A stretch of 64,000 nucleotides of DNA, taken from assembly GCF_004331265.1 (NCBI RefSeq), contig NZ_SJOO01000008.1:124001-188000 (forward strand), read 5' to 3'. Positions within the stretch are counted from its first letter, which is position 1; every line of letters starts with the position of its first letter. The notes beneath the pieces were generated by a model, which saw only the letters and a program-made list of their open reading frames with translations, had not been told where the DNA came from and did not search any database. Of the stretch, positions 19,638 through 30,654 are shown piece after piece. Both the position numbers and the translations under genes were made by a program. The stretch is from Enterobacter wuhouensis (GTDB lineage: Bacteria; Pseudomonadota; Gammaproteobacteria; Enterobacterales; Enterobacteriaceae).

Positions 19638-20759
19638 ATGTCTAAAGTCGCTCTCATCACCGGCGTTACCGGACAGGATGGTTCTTACCTGGCAGAACTG
19701 CTGCTGGAGAAAGGGTATGAAGTACACGGTATTAAGCGTCGTGCTTCATCGTTCAATACCGAGCGCGTGGATCACATTTATCAGGATCCTCACGCGGCGA
19801 ACCCGAAGTTCCACCTGCACTACGGCGACCTGACCGACACCTCCAACCTGACCCGCATCCTGCAGGAAGTGCAGCCGGATGAAGTGTACAACCTGGGCGC
19901 GATGAGCCACGTAGCGGTCTCCTTCGAATCCCCGGAATACACCGCCGACGTTGACGCCATGGGCACCCTGCGTTTGCTGGAAGCGATTCGCTTCCTGGGC
20001 CTCGAGAAGAAAACCCGCTTCTACCAGGCGTCCACCTCCGAGCTGTACGGCCTGGTGCAGGAAATCCCGCAGAAAGAGACCACGCCATTCTACCCGCGCT
20101 CTCCGTATGCGGTGGCAAAACTGTACGCCTACTGGATCACCGTCAACTACCGCGAATCCTACGGCATGTACGCCTGTAACGGCATCCTGTTTAACCACGA
20201 ATCCCCGCGCCGCGGCGAAACCTTCGTGACCCGCAAAATCACCCGCGCGATCGCCAACATCGCTCAGGGTCTGGAATCTTGCCTGCACCTCGGCAACATG
20301 GACTCCCTGCGTGACTGGGGCCATGCGAAAGACTACGTGAAAATGCAGTGGATGATGCTGCAGCAGGACAAACCTGAAGACTTCGTGATCGCGACCGGCG
20401 TGCAGTACTCCGTGCGTCAGTTCGTTGAGATGGCCGCCGCGCAGCTGGGCATCAAACTGCGCTTTGAAGGCACCGGCGTTGAAGAGAAAGGCATCGTGGT
20501 ATCCGTGACCGGCCACGACGCGCCGGGCGTGAAGCCGGGCGACGTTATCGTTCAGGTTGACCCGCGCTACTTCCGTCCTGCGGAAGTGGAAACCCTGCTG
20601 GGCGACCCAACCAAAGCGCACGAAACCCTGGGCTGGAAGCCAGAAACCACCCTGCAGGAGATGGTTTCCGAGATGGTTGCTAAAGATCTTGAAGCAGCGA
20701 AAAAACACTCTCTGCTTAAGTCTCACGGCTACGAGGTTGCCATCGCGCTGGAGTCCTGA
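19638..20759 (+). CDS. gmd: GDP-mannose 4,6-dehydratase
   Basis: First step of GDP-L-fucose synthesis: GDP-mannose to GDP-4-keto-6-deoxymannose. The 373-residue short-chain dehydrogenase (same length as E. coli) has the NADP-binding start [19 protein letters not shown], the catalytic region STSELYG and the YxxxK motif in [15 protein letters not shown]. The ATG at 19638 was chosen over the in-frame 19614, which lies in the wcaF end. fcl starts at the stop, so the two fucose genes are coupled. Confidence 0.97.
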   Translation: MSKVALITGVTGQDGSYLAELLLEKGYEVHGIKRRASSFNTERVDHIYQDPHAANPKFHLHYGDLTDTSNLTRILQEVQPDEVYNLGAMSHVAVSFESPEYTADVDAMGTLRLLEAIRFLGLEKKTRFYQASTSELYGLVQEIPQKETTPFYPRSPYAVAKLYAYWITVNYRESYGMYACNGILFNHESPRRGETFVTRKITRAIANIAQGLESCLHLGNMDSLRDWGHAKDYVKMQWMMLQQDKPEDFVIATGVQYSVRQFVEMAAAQLGIKLRFEGTGVEEKGIVVSVTGHDAPGVKPGDVIVQVDPRYFRPAEVETLLGDPTKAHETLGWKPETTLQEMVSEMVAKDLEAAKKHSLLKSHGYEVAIALES

Positions 20760-20761
20760 TG

Positions 20762-21727
20762 ATGACAAAACAACGTATTTTTGTCGCCGGTCATCGCGGA
20801 ATGGTGGGTTCCGCGATTGAACGCCTGCTGGAACAGCGCGGCGACGTAGAGGTGATTGTGCGCACCCGCGACGAGTTGAACCTGCTCGACAGCCGTGCGG
20901 TACAGGACTTCTTTGCTCATGAACGCATTGATCAGGTGTATCTGGCGGCGGCGAAGGTGGGCGGGATTGTCGCTAACAACACCTACCCGGCGGATTTCAT
21001 CTACGAAAACATGATGATTGAGAGCAACATCATTCACGCGGCGCACCTGCACAACGTGAACAAGCTGCTGTTCCTCGGCTCATCCTGCATCTACCCGAAA
21101 ATGGCGAAGCAGCCGATCGCCGAGAGCGAACTGCTGCAGGGCACGCTTGAAGCCACCAACGAGCCGTACGCGATTGCCAAGATTGCCGGGATCAAGCTGT
21201 GCGAGTCCTACAACCGTCAGTACAACCGCGACTATCGCTCGGTGATGCCGACCAACCTGTACGGGCCGCACGACAACTTCCACCCGAGCAACTCGCACGT
21301 GATCCCGGCGCTGCTGCGCCGTTTCCACGAGGCGACCGCCGAGAACGCGCCGGACGTGGTGGTGTGGGGCAGCGGTACGCCAATGCGCGAGTTCCTGCAC
21401 GTTGACGACATGGCGGCGGCCAGCATTCACGTGATGGAGCTGGATCGCGAGGTGTGGCAGGAGAACACCGAGCCGATGCTGTCGCACATCAACGTCGGCA
21501 CCGGCGTGGACTGCACCATCCGCGAGCTGGCGCAGACCATCGCCCAGGTGGTGGGCTACAAGGGCCGCGTGGTGTTTGACGCCACCAAGCCGGACGGCAC
21601 GCCGCGCAAGCTGCTGGACGTCACCCGCCTGCATCAGCTGGGCTGGTATCACGAGGTCTCGCTGGAGCAGGGGCTGGCAAGCACCTACCAGTGGTTCCTC
21701 GAAAATCAGCACCGCTTCCGGGGGTAA
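20762..21727 (+). CDS. fcl: GDP-L-fucose synthase
   Basis: Epimerase-reductase converting GDP-4-keto-6-deoxymannose to GDP-L-fucose with NADPH; acts right after Gmd. The 321-residue product (E. coli WcaG/Fcl 321) carries [20 protein letters not shown], the catalytic GSSCIYP and YAIAKIAG. Two adjacent ATG codons (20759 and 20762) are possible; the second gives the standard length and was chosen. gmm begins three bases after the stop. Confidence 0.96.
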   Translation: MTKQRIFVAGHRGMVGSAIERLLEQRGDVEVIVRTRDELNLLDSRAVQDFFAHERIDQVYLAAAKVGGIVANNTYPADFIYENMMIESNIIHAAHLHNVNKLLFLGSSCIYPKMAKQPIAESELLQGTLEATNEPYAIAKIAGIKLCESYNRQYNRDYRSVMPTNLYGPHDNFHPSNSHVIPALLRRFHEATAENAPDVVVWGSGTPMREFLHVDDMAAASIHVMELDREVWQENTEPMLSHINVGTGVDCTIRELAQTIAQVVGYKGRVVFDATKPDGTPRKLLDVTRLHQLGWYHEVSLEQGLASTYQWFLENQHRFRG

Positions 21728-21729
21728 TG

Positions 21730-22209
21730 ATGTTTTTAAGTCAGGAAGATTTTGCCACGGTGGTGCGTTCCACTCCGCTGATCTCAATCGATCTGATCGT
21801 GGAGAACGAACGCGGCGAGTTCTTGCTGGGGAAACGAACCAACCGTCCTGCACAGGGCTTTTGGTTCGTGCCCGGCGGGCGCGTGCAGAAGGATGAGACG
21901 CTGGCAAACGCCTTTGAGCGTCTCACTCTGGCGGAGCTGGGCCTGCAGCTGCCGATGGCGGCAGGCCAGTTTTACGGGGTCTGGCAGCACTTCTATGACG
22001 ATAACTTTTCAGGCAACGGATTCTCCACGCACTACATCGTGCTGGGGTTCCGCCTGAAGGTGAGTGAGGCAGATCTGCATCTGCCTGATTCTCAGCATGA
22101 CGACTACCGCTGGCTAACGCCGGAGGCGCTGCTGGCGAGCGACAACGTTCACGATAACAGTCGGGCGTATTTCCTCGCAGAACGTCAGGCCGAGGTGCCG
22201 GGCCTATGA
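21730..22209 (+). CDS. gmm: GDP-mannose mannosyl hydrolase (Nudix family)
   Basis: Nudix-type enzyme that hydrolyses GDP-mannose and GDP-glucose to the sugar and GDP, possibly adjusting donor pools for colanic acid. The 159-residue product equals the E. coli length. The variant Nudix region runs about residues 49-71, [20 protein letters not shown], typical of GDPMH. Of the two adjacent ATGs (21727, 21730) the second matches the orthologue. Its stop overlaps the wcaI start by four bases. Confidence 0.95.
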   Translation: MFLSQEDFATVVRSTPLISIDLIVENERGEFLLGKRTNRPAQGFWFVPGGRVQKDETLANAFERLTLAELGLQLPMAAGQFYGVWQHFYDDNFSGNGFSTHYIVLGFRLKVSEADLHLPDSQHDDYRWLTPEALLASDNVHDNSRAYFLAERQAEVPGL

Positions 22210-23429
22210 AAATTTTGGTGTACGGAATTAACTACTCGCCCGAGCTAACCGGTATCGGAAAGTACACCGGCGAGATGGTCGAGTGGATGGCGAGCCAGGG
22301 ACATGACGTGCGGGTCATTACCGCGCCGCCGTACTACCCGGAGTGGAAGGTGGGCGAGCGCTACTCAAGCTGGCGCTATCGCCGCGAAGAGGGTGCAGCG
22401 ACCGTGTGGCGCTGCCCGCTGTACGTGCCGAAGCAGCCTTCAACGCTGAAACGTTTAATTCATCTGGGCAGCTTTGCCCTGAGCAGCTTTTTCCCGCTGA
22501 TGGCGCAGCGTCGCTGGAAGCCGGATCGCATCATCGGCGTGGTGCCGACGCTGTTCTGCACGCCGGGCATGCGCCTGTTGGGCAAACTTTCCGGCGCGCG
22601 TACCCTGCTGCACGTTCAGGATTATGAAGTGGACGCCATGCTCGGCCTGGGAATGGCAGGCAAGGGCAAGGGCGGCAAGGTGGCGAAGCTCGCCAGCGCC
22701 TTTGAGCGCAGCGGGCTGCACAACGTGGATTACGTCTCGACGATTTCGCGCTCGATGATGAACAAGGCGCGGGAGAAGGGCGTCCCGGCGGAGAAAGTTA
22801 TTTTCTTCCCGAACTGGTCCGAAGTGGCGCGTTTCCGCGATGTCACGGAACAAGACGCTCGCGAACTCCGCGCGCAGCTCGGTTTGCCTGATGACCAAAA
22901 AATCATTCTCTATTCGGGCAACATCGGCGAAAAGCAGGGGCTGGAGAGCGTGATTGAAGCCGCGCTTCAGCTCAGCAAACATTCATGGATGTTTGTCATT
23001 GTCGGACAGGGCGGCGGTAAAGCGCGGCTGGAAAAAATGGTCGGCGAACGCGGCCTGACCAACGTGAAGTTCTTCCCGCTGCAGTCTTACGAGGCGCTGC
23101 CAGCCCTCCTGAAGATGGGCGATTGCCATCTGGTCGTGCAAAAGCGCGGCGCGGCGGACGCGGTGCTACCGTCCAAGCTGACCAATATTCTGGCTGTGGG
23201 CGGGAACGCGGTGATCACGGCAGAAGCCGAAACCGAATTAGGCCAGCTGTGCGACAGCTATCCCGGCATTGCCGTGTGCGTGGAGCCGGAATCGGTGTCT
23301 GCGCTGGTGGCCGGAATTGAGCAGGCGCTCGCCATGCCAAAAGAGAACACGGTGGCACGTGAATATGCCGAACGCACCCTCGAAAAAGAGAGCGTGCTGA
23401 GCCAATTTATTGCAGATATACGGGGATAA
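22206..23429 (+). CDS. wcaI: Colanic acid glycosyltransferase WcaI (GT4)
   Basis: GT-B family-4 glycosyltransferase, 407 residues as in E. coli. Features: N-terminal [20 protein letters not shown] (glycine-rich GT4 start), and a C-terminal donor domain with [20 protein letters not shown] and a [17 protein letters not shown] segment. It lies between gmm and cpsB with ATGA overlap and a three-base gap. In colanic acid schemes it is one of the fucosyl/glycosyl transferases; the exact step is not readable from sequence. Confidence 0.93.
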   Translation: MKILVYGINYSPELTGIGKYTGEMVEWMASQGHDVRVITAPPYYPEWKVGERYSSWRYRREEGAATVWRCPLYVPKQPSTLKRLIHLGSFALSSFFPLMAQRRWKPDRIIGVVPTLFCTPGMRLLGKLSGARTLLHVQDYEVDAMLGLGMAGKGKGGKVAKLASAFERSGLHNVDYVSTISRSMMNKAREKGVPAEKVIFFPNWSEVARFRDVTEQDARELRAQLGLPDDQKIILYSGNIGEKQGLESVIEAALQLSKHSWMFVIVGQGGGKARLEKMVGERGLTNVKFFPLQSYEALPALLKMGDCHLVVQKRGAADAVLPSKLTNILAVGGNAVITAEAETELGQLCDSYPGIAVCVEPESVSALVAGIEQALAMPKENTVAREYAERTLEKESVLSQFIADIRG

Positions 23430-23432
23430 ATC

Positions 23433-24869
23433 ATGAGTCATACCACGTTGTATCCGGTCGTGATGGCAGGTGGCTCTGGTAGCCGGTTATGGCCGCTGTC
23501 CCGCGTGCTCTATCCAAAACAGTTCCTCTGCCTGAAAGGGGAGCTCACCATGCTGCAGACGACGGTCAACCGTCTGCAGGGCGTGGAGTGTGAAAGCCCG
23601 GTGGTGATTTGTAACGAACAGCACCGCTTTATCGTTGCCGAGCAGCTTCGCCAGCTGAACAAACTCACGGAAAATATCATTCTGGAGCCTGCCGGACGCA
23701 ACACCGCGCCCGCTATCGCCCTCGCGGCGCTGGCGGCTAAGCGCAGCAGCCCGGACTGCGACCCGCTGATGCTGGTGCTGGCGGCAGACCACGTGATTCA
23801 GCAGGAAGAGGCGTTCCGCGACGCGGTACGCGCGGCGATCCCCTATGCTGACAGCGGCAAGCTGGTCACCTTCGGCATCGTGCCGGATCTGCCGGAAACC
23901 GGCTACGGCTACATCCGTCGCGGCAGCGTGACGCCGGGTCAGGGCGACAGCGTGGCGTTTGACGTGGCGCAGTTTGTTGAAAAACCGAATCTGGAAACCG
24001 CGCAGGCCTATGTGGGCAGCGGCGAGTACTACTGGAACAGCGGCATGTTCCTGTTCCGCGCCGGACGCTATCTGGAAGAGCTGGAAAAATATCGCCCGGA
24101 TATTCTCCGCGCCTGCGAAAAAGCGATGGCGGTGGTGGACCCGGACCTCGATTTTATCCGCGTTGACGAACAGTCCTTCCTCGCCTGCCCGGAAGAATCC
24201 ATTGACTATGCGGTCATGGAGCGCACGGCGGACGCCGTCGTGGTGCCGATGGACGCGGGCTGGAGCGACGTGGGCTCATGGTCATCCCTGTGGGAGATCA
24301 GCGCCCATACCCCGGAGGGTAACGTCCATCACGGCGATGTGATTAGCCACAAAACGGAAAACAGCTACGTCTACGCCGAGTCTGGCCTTGTCACCACGGT
24401 AGGGGTGAAGGATCTGGTGGTCGTACAGACCAAAGACGCGGTGCTGATTGCCGACCGTAACGCCGTGCAGGACGTTAAAAAAGTGGTGGAGCAGATCAAG
24501 GCCGATGGCCGTCACGAGCACCATATCCACCGCGAAGTGTACCGCCCGTGGGGCAAATATGACTCCATCGATGCCGGAGATCGCTATCAGGTCAAACGCA
24601 TCACCGTGAAGCCCGGAGAAGGTCTGTCGGTACAGATGCACCATCACCGCGCCGAGCACTGGGTGGTGGTTGCGGGAACCGCAAAAGTCACCATCGACGG
24701 TGAAATCAAACTGCTGGGCGAAAACGAATCCATCTACATTCCGCTGGGGGCCACGCACTGTCTGGAAAACCCGGGGAAAATTCCGCTCGACCTGATTGAA
24801 GTGCGCTCCGGTTCGTATCTTGAGGAGGACGATATCGTTCGCTTCCACGACCGATACGGCCGGGTGTAG
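23433..24869 (+). CDS. cpsB: Mannose-1-phosphate guanylyltransferase (ManC type)
   Basis: Makes GDP-mannose from mannose-1-phosphate and GTP, feeding gmd-fcl. The 478-residue product has the nucleotidyltransferase signature [20 protein letters not shown], the FVEKP sugar-binding motif and a C-terminal cupin-like domain ([20 protein letters not shown]) seen in the fused type II PMI/GMP family. The cupin of CpsB is not proof of isomerase activity. Length equals the E. coli protein. A REP element lies between it and cpsG. Confidence 0.96.
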   Translation: MSHTTLYPVVMAGGSGSRLWPLSRVLYPKQFLCLKGELTMLQTTVNRLQGVECESPVVICNEQHRFIVAEQLRQLNKLTENIILEPAGRNTAPAIALAALAAKRSSPDCDPLMLVLAADHVIQQEEAFRDAVRAAIPYADSGKLVTFGIVPDLPETGYGYIRRGSVTPGQGDSVAFDVAQFVEKPNLETAQAYVGSGEYYWNSGMFLFRAGRYLEELEKYRPDILRACEKAMAVVDPDLDFIRVDEQSFLACPEESIDYAVMERTADAVVVPMDAGWSDVGSWSSLWEISAHTPEGNVHHGDVISHKTENSYVYAESGLVTTVGVKDLVVVQTKDAVLIADRNAVQDVKKVVEQIKADGRHEHHIHREVYRPWGKYDSIDAGDRYQVKRITVKPGEGLSVQMHHHRAEHWVVVAGTAKVTIDGEIKLLGENESIYIPLGATHCLENPGKIPLDLIEVRSGSYLEEDDIVRFHDRYGRV

Positions 24870-24880
24870 CACCTCTGCAT

Positions 24881-24914
24881 CTTGCCCGGTGGCGCTGCGC
24901 TTACCGGGCCTACG
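24881..24914. repeat. REP element between cpsB and cpsG
   Basis: The palindrome GCCCGGTGGCGC...TTACCGGGC (24884-24909) with the flanking CCTACG is a standard enteric REP sequence. It lies in the 110-base gap between cpsB and cpsG and could affect mRNA stability or bind gyrase, as known for such elements. Confidence 0.8.
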
Positions 24915-24979
24915 AATGACAAAAATGAATTTGGCCATTAAGTGGTCAGGGCCAACTGTTGCCTGAAAAAGGGGTCATC

Positions 24980-26350
24980 ATGGAAAAGTTAACCTGTTTT
25001 AAAGCCTACGATATTCGCGGCAAGCTGGGCGAAGAGCTGAATGAAGACATTGCGTGGCGCATTGGCCGCGCGTACGGCGAATATTTAAAGCCGCAAACCA
25101 TCGTGCTGGGCGGCGACGTGCGCCTGACCAGCGAGTCCCTGAAGCTGGCCCTGGCGAAAGGGCTGCAGGACGCGGGCGTGGACGTGCTGGACATCGGCCT
25201 TTCCGGCACGGAAGAGATCTACTTTGCTACCTTCCACCTGGGCGTGGACGGCGGTATCGAAGTGACCGCCAGCCACAACCCGATGGACTACAACGGCATG
25301 AAGCTGGTTCGCAAGGGCGCGCGTCCGATCAGCGGCGATACCGGCCTGCGCGACGTGCAGCGTCTGGCGGAAGCCAACGACTTCCCGCCGGTGAACGAGG
25401 CGAAACGCGGCAGCTATAAGCAGATTAACCTGCAGAAAGAGTACATCGACCACCTGCTGGGCTACATCAACGTGGCGAACCTCAAGCCGCTCAAGCTGGT
25501 GATTAACTCCGGTAACGGCGCGGCGGGTCCGGTGGTGGACGCGCTGGAGGCCCGCTTCAAGGCGCTGAACGTGCCGGTGACCTTCATCAAAGTACACAAC
25601 ACGCCGGACGGCAACTTCCCGAACGGTATTCCGAATCCGCTGCTGCCGGAGTGTCGCGACGACACCCGCAACGCGGTGATCGAGCACGGTGCCGATATGG
25701 GCATCGCCTTTGACGGCGATTTCGACCGCTGCTTCCTGTTCGACGAGAAGGGCCAGTTCATCGAAGGCTACTACATCGTCGGCCTGCTGGCGGAAGCCTT
25801 CCTCGAGAAAAACCCTGGCGCGAAGATCATTCACGACCCGCGCCTCTCCTGGAACACCGTGGACGTAGTGAGCGCGGCGGGCGGTGAGCCGGTGATGTCC
25901 AAAACCGGTCACGCCTTCATCAAAGAGCGCATGCGCGAGGAAGACGCCATCTACGGCGGCGAGATGAGCGCACACCACTACTTCCGCGACTTTGCCTACT
26001 GCGACAGCGGGATGATCCCGTGGCTGCTGGTGGCCGAGCTGCTGTGCCTGAAAGGGCAGACCCTGGGCGAGCTGGTGCGCGACCGCATGGCGGCGTTCCC
26101 GGCAAGCGGCGAAATCAACAGCAAGCTGGCGCAGCCTGCCGAGGCGATTGCCCGCGTGGAGCACCACTTCGCTATCCACGCCCTGGAGATCGACCGGACC
26201 GACGGCATCAGCATGTCGTTCCCGCAGTGGCGCTTTAACCTGCGGTCTTCAAACACCGAGCCGGTGGTGCGCCTGAACGTGGAGTCCCGCGCGGATACGG
26301 CGCTGATGGAAGCGCGAACGAAGGACATTCTGGCGCTGTTGAATCAGTAA
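24980..26350 (+). CDS. cpsG: Phosphomannomutase (ManB type)
   Basis: Converts mannose-6-phosphate to mannose-1-phosphate for GDP-mannose. The 456-residue alpha-D-phosphohexomutase (E. coli CpsG 456) has the catalytic phosphoserine loop [15 protein letters not shown], the Mg-binding loop FDGDFDRC, the sugar-binding [12 protein letters not shown] and the phosphate-binding [10 protein letters not shown]. The ATG at 24980 was chosen; an in-frame ATG at 24959 adds seven residues without homology. A long palindromic repeat follows. Confidence 0.96.
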   Translation: MEKLTCFKAYDIRGKLGEELNEDIAWRIGRAYGEYLKPQTIVLGGDVRLTSESLKLALAKGLQDAGVDVLDIGLSGTEEIYFATFHLGVDGGIEVTASHNPMDYNGMKLVRKGARPISGDTGLRDVQRLAEANDFPPVNEAKRGSYKQINLQKEYIDHLLGYINVANLKPLKLVINSGNGAAGPVVDALEARFKALNVPVTFIKVHNTPDGNFPNGIPNPLLPECRDDTRNAVIEHGADMGIAFDGDFDRCFLFDEKGQFIEGYYIVGLLAEAFLEKNPGAKIIHDPRLSWNTVDVVSAAGGEPVMSKTGHAFIKERMREEDAIYGGEMSAHHYFRDFAYCDSGMIPWLLVAELLCLKGQTLGELVRDRMAAFPASGEINSKLAQPAEAIARVEHHFAIHALEIDRTDGISMSFPQWRFNLRSSNTEPVVRLNVESRADTALMEARTKDILALLNQ

Positions 26351-26364
26351 TACCAAAACCTAAA

Positions 26365-26458
26365 ACCTTACCCCTCACCCTAACCCTCTCCCCCAAGGGG
26401 AGAGGGAACTTGAACACCCTCTCCCCTTGGGGGAGAGGGCCGGGGTGAGGGGTGAGGT
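26365..26458. repeat. Long palindromic repeat, copy 2 (cpsG-wcaJ gap)
   Basis: A roughly 94-base palindrome with the same design and core sequence as copy 1: outer arms CCCCTCACCCTAACCCTC and GGGGTGAGGGG, and two inner hairpins built from CCCTCTCCCC and GGGGAGAGGG. It occupies most of the gap before wcaJ. The two copies differ in the loop between the hairpins, as independent insertions of one repeat family would. Confidence 0.85.
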
Positions 26459-26481
26459 GTTGGTTGAATAAAGGAACAACG

Positions 26482-27876
26482 ATGACGAATCTAAAAAAGC
26501 GCGAACGAGCGAGAACAAATGCATCGTTAATCTCTATGGTGCAGCGTTTTTCTGATATCACCATCATGGTTGGCGGACTATGGGTCGTATGCCGAATCAG
26601 CGGGCAGCCGTTCCTCTACATGCATCTGCTGATGGCGTTAATCGCGCTGGTGGTGTTTCAGATGATCGGGGGAATGACCGACTTCTACCGCTCGTGGCGT
26701 GGGGTAAAAATCACCACCGAGCTGATGCTGCTGCTGCAGAACTGGACCCTGAGCCTGATTTTCAGCGCCGGGCTGGTGGCGTTCAGCCACGATTTTGACA
26801 ACCGCCTGGTGACCTATCTCTGCTGGTATCTGTTGACCAGCGTGGGCATGGTGGTGTGCCGCTCGCTGATCCGCTTCGGCGCGGGCTGGCTGCGCAACCG
26901 CGGCTATAACCGCCGCTTCGTTGCCGTTGCCGGTGATTTACCGGTAGGGCAGGTTCTGCTCGACAGCTTCCGCAAAGAGCCGTGGCTGGGTTTTGAGGTG
27001 GTTGGGGTTTATCACGACGCGAAGCCGGGCGGCGTCTCTGCGGATTGGGCGGGCAGCTACGAGCAGCTTATCGACGACGCGAAAGCGGGCAAAATTCACA
27101 ACGTCTACATTGCGATGCAGATGAAGGATGAATCCCGCATCAAAACGCTGATGCGCGAGCTTGCCGATACCACCTGCTCGGTGATCCTTATCCCGGACGT
27201 GTTTACCTTCAATATCCTTCACTCCCGCATTGAAGAAGTGAACGGCGTGCCGGTGGTGCCTTTGTACGATACGCCGCTGTCGGGCATCAACCGCGTGCTC
27301 AAGCGCGTGGAAGATATCGTGCTCTCCTCCCTGATTTTGCTGCTGATCTCCCCGGTGCTGTGCTGCATTGCGCTGGCGGTGAAAATCACGTCGCCAGGTC
27401 CGGTTATCTTCCGCCAGACCCGCTACGGCATGGACGGCAAGCCGATCATGGTGTGGAAATTCCGCTCCATGAAGGTGATGGAGAACGACAGGGTGGTGAC
27501 TCAGGCGACGCAGAACGATCCGCGCGTGACCCGCGTGGGGAACTTCCTGCGCCGCACCTCGCTGGACGAGCTGCCGCAGTTCATCAACGTCTTTACCGGC
27601 GGCATGTCGATTGTCGGCCCGCGCCCTCATGCGGTGGCGCACAACGAGCAGTACCGCTCGCTGATTGAAGGCTACATGCTGCGCCACAAGGTGAAGCCAG
27701 GCATTACCGGCTGGGCGCAGATCAACGGCTGGCGCGGGGAAACCGACACGCTGGAAAAAATGGAAAAACGCATCGAGTTCGACCTTGAGTACATCCGCGA
27801 ATGGAGCCTCTGGTTCGATATCAAGATTGTTTTTCTGACCATCTTCAAAGGTTTCGTAAACAAAGCGGCGTACTAA
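26482..27876 (+). CDS. wcaJ: Undecaprenyl-phosphate glucose-1-phosphate transferase WcaJ
   Basis: Initiates colanic acid synthesis by putting glucose-1-phosphate on undecaprenyl phosphate. The 464-residue product (E. coli 464) has an N-terminal hydrophobic domain, a CoA-binding-like middle and a C-terminal sugar transferase domain of the PHPT family with a hydrophobic hairpin at about 278-302, [21 protein letters not shown] and SIVGPRPHA. The ATG at 26482 follows AAAGGAAC; an in-frame start at 26452 lies in the repeat. wzxC starts just after the stop. Confidence 0.96.
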   Translation: MTNLKKRERARTNASLISMVQRFSDITIMVGGLWVVCRISGQPFLYMHLLMALIALVVFQMIGGMTDFYRSWRGVKITTELMLLLQNWTLSLIFSAGLVAFSHDFDNRLVTYLCWYLLTSVGMVVCRSLIRFGAGWLRNRGYNRRFVAVAGDLPVGQVLLDSFRKEPWLGFEVVGVYHDAKPGGVSADWAGSYEQLIDDAKAGKIHNVYIAMQMKDESRIKTLMRELADTTCSVILIPDVFTFNILHSRIEEVNGVPVVPLYDTPLSGINRVLKRVEDIVLSSLILLLISPVLCCIALAVKITSPGPVIFRQTRYGMDGKPIMVWKFRSMKVMENDRVVTQATQNDPRVTRVGNFLRRTSLDELPQFINVFTGGMSIVGPRPHAVAHNEQYRSLIEGYMLRHKVKPGITGWAQINGWRGETDTLEKMEKRIEFDLEYIREWSLWFDIKIVFLTIFKGFVNKAAY

Positions 27877-27877
27877 G

Positions 27878-29356
27878 ATGAGCTTACGTGAAAAAACCAT
27901 CAGCGGCGCCAAGTGGTCGGCCATGGCCACCATCGTCATCATCGGCCTTGGGCTGGTGCAGATGACGGTGCTGGCGCGCATTATCGATAATCACCAGTTC
28001 GGCCTGCTGACCGTCTCGCTGGTGATTATCGCCCTGGCCGATACGCTGTCTGACTTCGGTATTGCGAACTCGATTATCCAGCGCAAGGAGATTAGCCACC
28101 TGGAGCTGACCACGCTCTACTGGCTGAACGTCGGGCTTGGGATCGTCGTGTTCGTGCTGGTCTTCCTGCTCAGTGACGCTATCGCCCGCGTGCTGCATAA
28201 CCCCGATCTGGCTCCGCTGATGCGCACGCTGTCGTTTGCCTTTGTGCTGATCCCGCACGGGCAGCAGTTCCGCGCGCTGATGCAAAAAGAGTTAGAGTTC
28301 AACAAGATCGGCATGATCGAAACCAGCGCCGTGCTGGCGGGCTTTACCTTTACCGTGGTGAGCGCCCATTTCTGGCCGCTGGCAATGACCGCCATCCTCG
28401 GTTATCTGGTGAACTCTGCCGTGCGTACGCTGCTTTTCGGCTACTTTGGCCGCAGGATCTACCGTCCGGGGCTGCACTTCTCGCTGGCGTCCGTGTCGTC
28501 TAACCTGCGCTTTGGCGCGTGGCTGACCGCCGACAGCATCATCAACTACGTTAACACCAACCTCTCAACGCTGGTGCTGGCGCGCATTTTAGGCGCGAGC
28601 GTGGCGGGGGGGTATAACCTGGCCTACAACGTCGCGGTGGTGCCGCCGATGAAGCTGAACCCGATTATCACCCGCGTGCTGTTCCCGGCGTTCGCCAAGA
28701 TTCAGGACGACAACGAGAAGCTGCGCGTGAACTTCTACAAGCTGCTTTCCGTGGTGGGGATTATCAACTTCCCGGTGCTGCTGGGGCTGATGGTGGTGTC
28801 CAGCAACTTCGTGCCGCTGGTGTTTGGTGAGAAGTGGAGCGGCATCATCCCGATCCTGCAGCTGCTGTGCGTGGTCGGCCTGCTGCGCTCGGTGGGGAAC
28901 CCGATTGGCTCCCTGCTGATGGCGAAAGCGCGCGTGGATATCAGCTTTAAGTTTAACGTGTTCAAAACCTTCCTGTTTATTCCGGCAATCATCGTCGGCG
29001 GGCACATGGCGGGCGCGATTGGCGTCACGCTGGGTTTCCTGCTGGTGCAAATCATCAACACCGTTCTGAGCTACTTCGTGATGATCAAGCCGGTGCTGGG
29101 CTCCAGCTACCGTCAGTACATCCTCAGCCTGTGGCTGCCGTTTTATCTCTCTTTGCCAACGCTTGCCGTGAGCTACGGCCTGGGCGTGGTGCTCAACGGC
29201 CACCTGCCGCTGGCCGCGCTGCTGGCGGTGCAGGTGGCCGCGGGCGCTTTGGCGTTCGGCATGATGATTGTGCTGTCGCGCAACGCGCTGGTGGTCGAGA
29301 TGAAGCGCCAGTTTTGCCGTAACGAAAAAATGAAAACGCTGCTTCGCGCAGGCTAA
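27878..29356 (+). CDS. wzxC: Colanic acid flippase WzxC
   Basis: Inner-membrane flippase of the MOP superfamily that moves the undecaprenyl-linked colanic acid unit to the periplasm. The 492-residue product equals the E. coli length, starts SLREKTISGAKWSAMATIVI and has about twelve to fourteen hydrophobic segments. It starts one base after the wcaJ stop and precedes wcaK by 17 bases. Confidence 0.95.
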   Translation: MSLREKTISGAKWSAMATIVIIGLGLVQMTVLARIIDNHQFGLLTVSLVIIALADTLSDFGIANSIIQRKEISHLELTTLYWLNVGLGIVVFVLVFLLSDAIARVLHNPDLAPLMRTLSFAFVLIPHGQQFRALMQKELEFNKIGMIETSAVLAGFTFTVVSAHFWPLAMTAILGYLVNSAVRTLLFGYFGRRIYRPGLHFSLASVSSNLRFGAWLTADSIINYVNTNLSTLVLARILGASVAGGYNLAYNVAVVPPMKLNPIITRVLFPAFAKIQDDNEKLRVNFYKLLSVVGIINFPVLLGLMVVSSNFVPLVFGEKWSGIIPILQLLCVVGLLRSVGNPIGSLLMAKARVDISFKFNVFKTFLFIPAIIVGGHMAGAIGVTLGFLLVQIINTVLSYFVMIKPVLGSSYRQYILSLWLPFYLSLPTLAVSYGLGVVLNGHLPLAALLAVQVAAGALAFGMMIVLSRNALVVEMKRQFCRNEKMKTLLRAG

Positions 29357-29373
29357 TTCTTTAAGAGGCCATT

Positions 29374-30654
29374 ATGAAATTACTTATCCTTGGCAACCAT
29401 ACCTGCGGCAACCGTGGCGACAGCGCCATTCTGCGTGGTTTATTGGATGCAATTAACGCTCTTGAGCCTGAGACAGAAGTGGACGTGATGAGCCGTTACC
29501 CGGTTAGCTCGTCCTGGCTACTGAACCGCCCGGTCATGGGCGACCCGCTCTACAGCCAGATGAAACAGCATAACAACGCCGCGGGCGTGATGGGACGCGT
29601 GAAGAAAGTCCTGCGCCGTCGCTATCAGCACCAGGTGCTGCTTTCCCGCGTGACCGATACCGGCAAGCTGCGCAACATCGCCATTGCCCAGGGCTTTACC
29701 GATTTTGTGCGTCTGCTGTCGGGCTATGACGCCATCATTCAGGTCGGCGGCTCGTTCTTCGTCGATCTCTACGGCGTGCCGCAGTTCGAGCATGCGCTCT
29801 GCACCTTTATGGCGAAAAAGCCGCTGTTTATGATCGGCCACAGCGTGGGGCCGTTCCAGGACCCGCAGTTTAACCAGCTGGCGAACTACGTGTTTGGCCA
29901 CTGTGATGCGCTGATCCTGCGCGAATCCGTCAGCCTGGACCTGATGAAGCGCAGCGAGATCGATACCTCAAAAGTTGAGCACGGCGTCGACACCGCCTGG
30001 CTGGTGGATCATCAGGACGACAGCTTCCAGCCGAGCTACGCGGTGCAGCACTGGCTGGACGTGGCGGCGAAACAGAAAACCGTCGCCATCACCCTGCGCG
30101 AACTCGCCCCGTTTGATAAACGTCTGGGCACCACCCAGGCGGCCTATGAGAAAGCCTTTGCCGACGTGGTGAACCGCGTGCTGGACAGCGGCTACCAGGT
30201 GCTGGCGCTCTCAACCTGCACCGGGATAGACAGCTACAACAAAGACGACCGCATGGTGGCGCTGAACCTGCGTAACCTCGTGAACGACCCGTCGCGTTAC
30301 CACGTGGTGATGGACGAGCTGAACGATCTCGAAATGGGCAAACTGCTCTCCGCCTGTGACCTGACCGTGGGCACGCGCCTGCACTCGGCGATTATTTCGA
30401 TGAACTTCGGCACGCCGGCCATCGCGATTAACTACGAGCACAAGTCTGCGGGCATCATGCAGCAGCTCGGCATGCCGGAAATGGCCGTTGATATTCGTCA
30501 CCTGCTGGACGGATCGCTCGGGGCGATGGTCGGCGATACGCTGGGACAATTACCTGCTATTAACGAACGTCTGGCCGTGGCGGTGAAAGCCGAGCGCGAA
30601 AAAGGGATCGGGATGGTGAAATCCGTACTCGACCGCGTTGGGGAGGGGAAATGA
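29374..30654 (+). CDS. wcaK: Colanic acid pyruvyl transferase family protein WcaK
   Basis: Member of the polysaccharide pyruvyl transferase family, presumed to add the pyruvate ketal of colanic acid from phosphoenolpyruvate. The 426-residue product (E. coli 426) shows the family's N-terminal LILGNHTCGNRGDSAILRGL, the middle GGSFFVDLYG and the C-terminal VGTRLHSAIISMNFGTPAIA. It overlaps wcaL by four bases (ATGA). The specific activity is inferred from family and polymer structure. Confidence 0.94.
   Translation: MKLLILGNHTCGNRGDSAILRGLLDAINALEPETEVDVMSRYPVSSSWLLNRPVMGDPLYSQMKQHNNAAGVMGRVKKVLRRRYQHQVLLSRVTDTGKLRNIAIAQGFTDFVRLLSGYDAIIQVGGSFFVDLYGVPQFEHALCTFMAKKPLFMIGHSVGPFQDPQFNQLANYVFGHCDALILRESVSLDLMKRSEIDTSKVEHGVDTAWLVDHQDDSFQPSYAVQHWLDVAAKQKTVAITLRELAPFDKRLGTTQAAYEKAFADVVNRVLDSGYQVLALSTCTGIDSYNKDDRMVALNLRNLVNDPSRYHVVMDELNDLEMGKLLSACDLTVGTRLHSAIISMNFGTPAIAINYEHKSAGIMQQLGMPEMAVDIRHLLDGSLGAMVGDTLGQLPAINERLAVAVKAEREKGIGMVKSVLDRVGEGK

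Noticed and set aside
19746..20768. 340-codon minus-strand ORF inside gmd
   Set aside because: Antisense to gmd, histidine- and valine-rich composition typical of a shadow frame, no motif.
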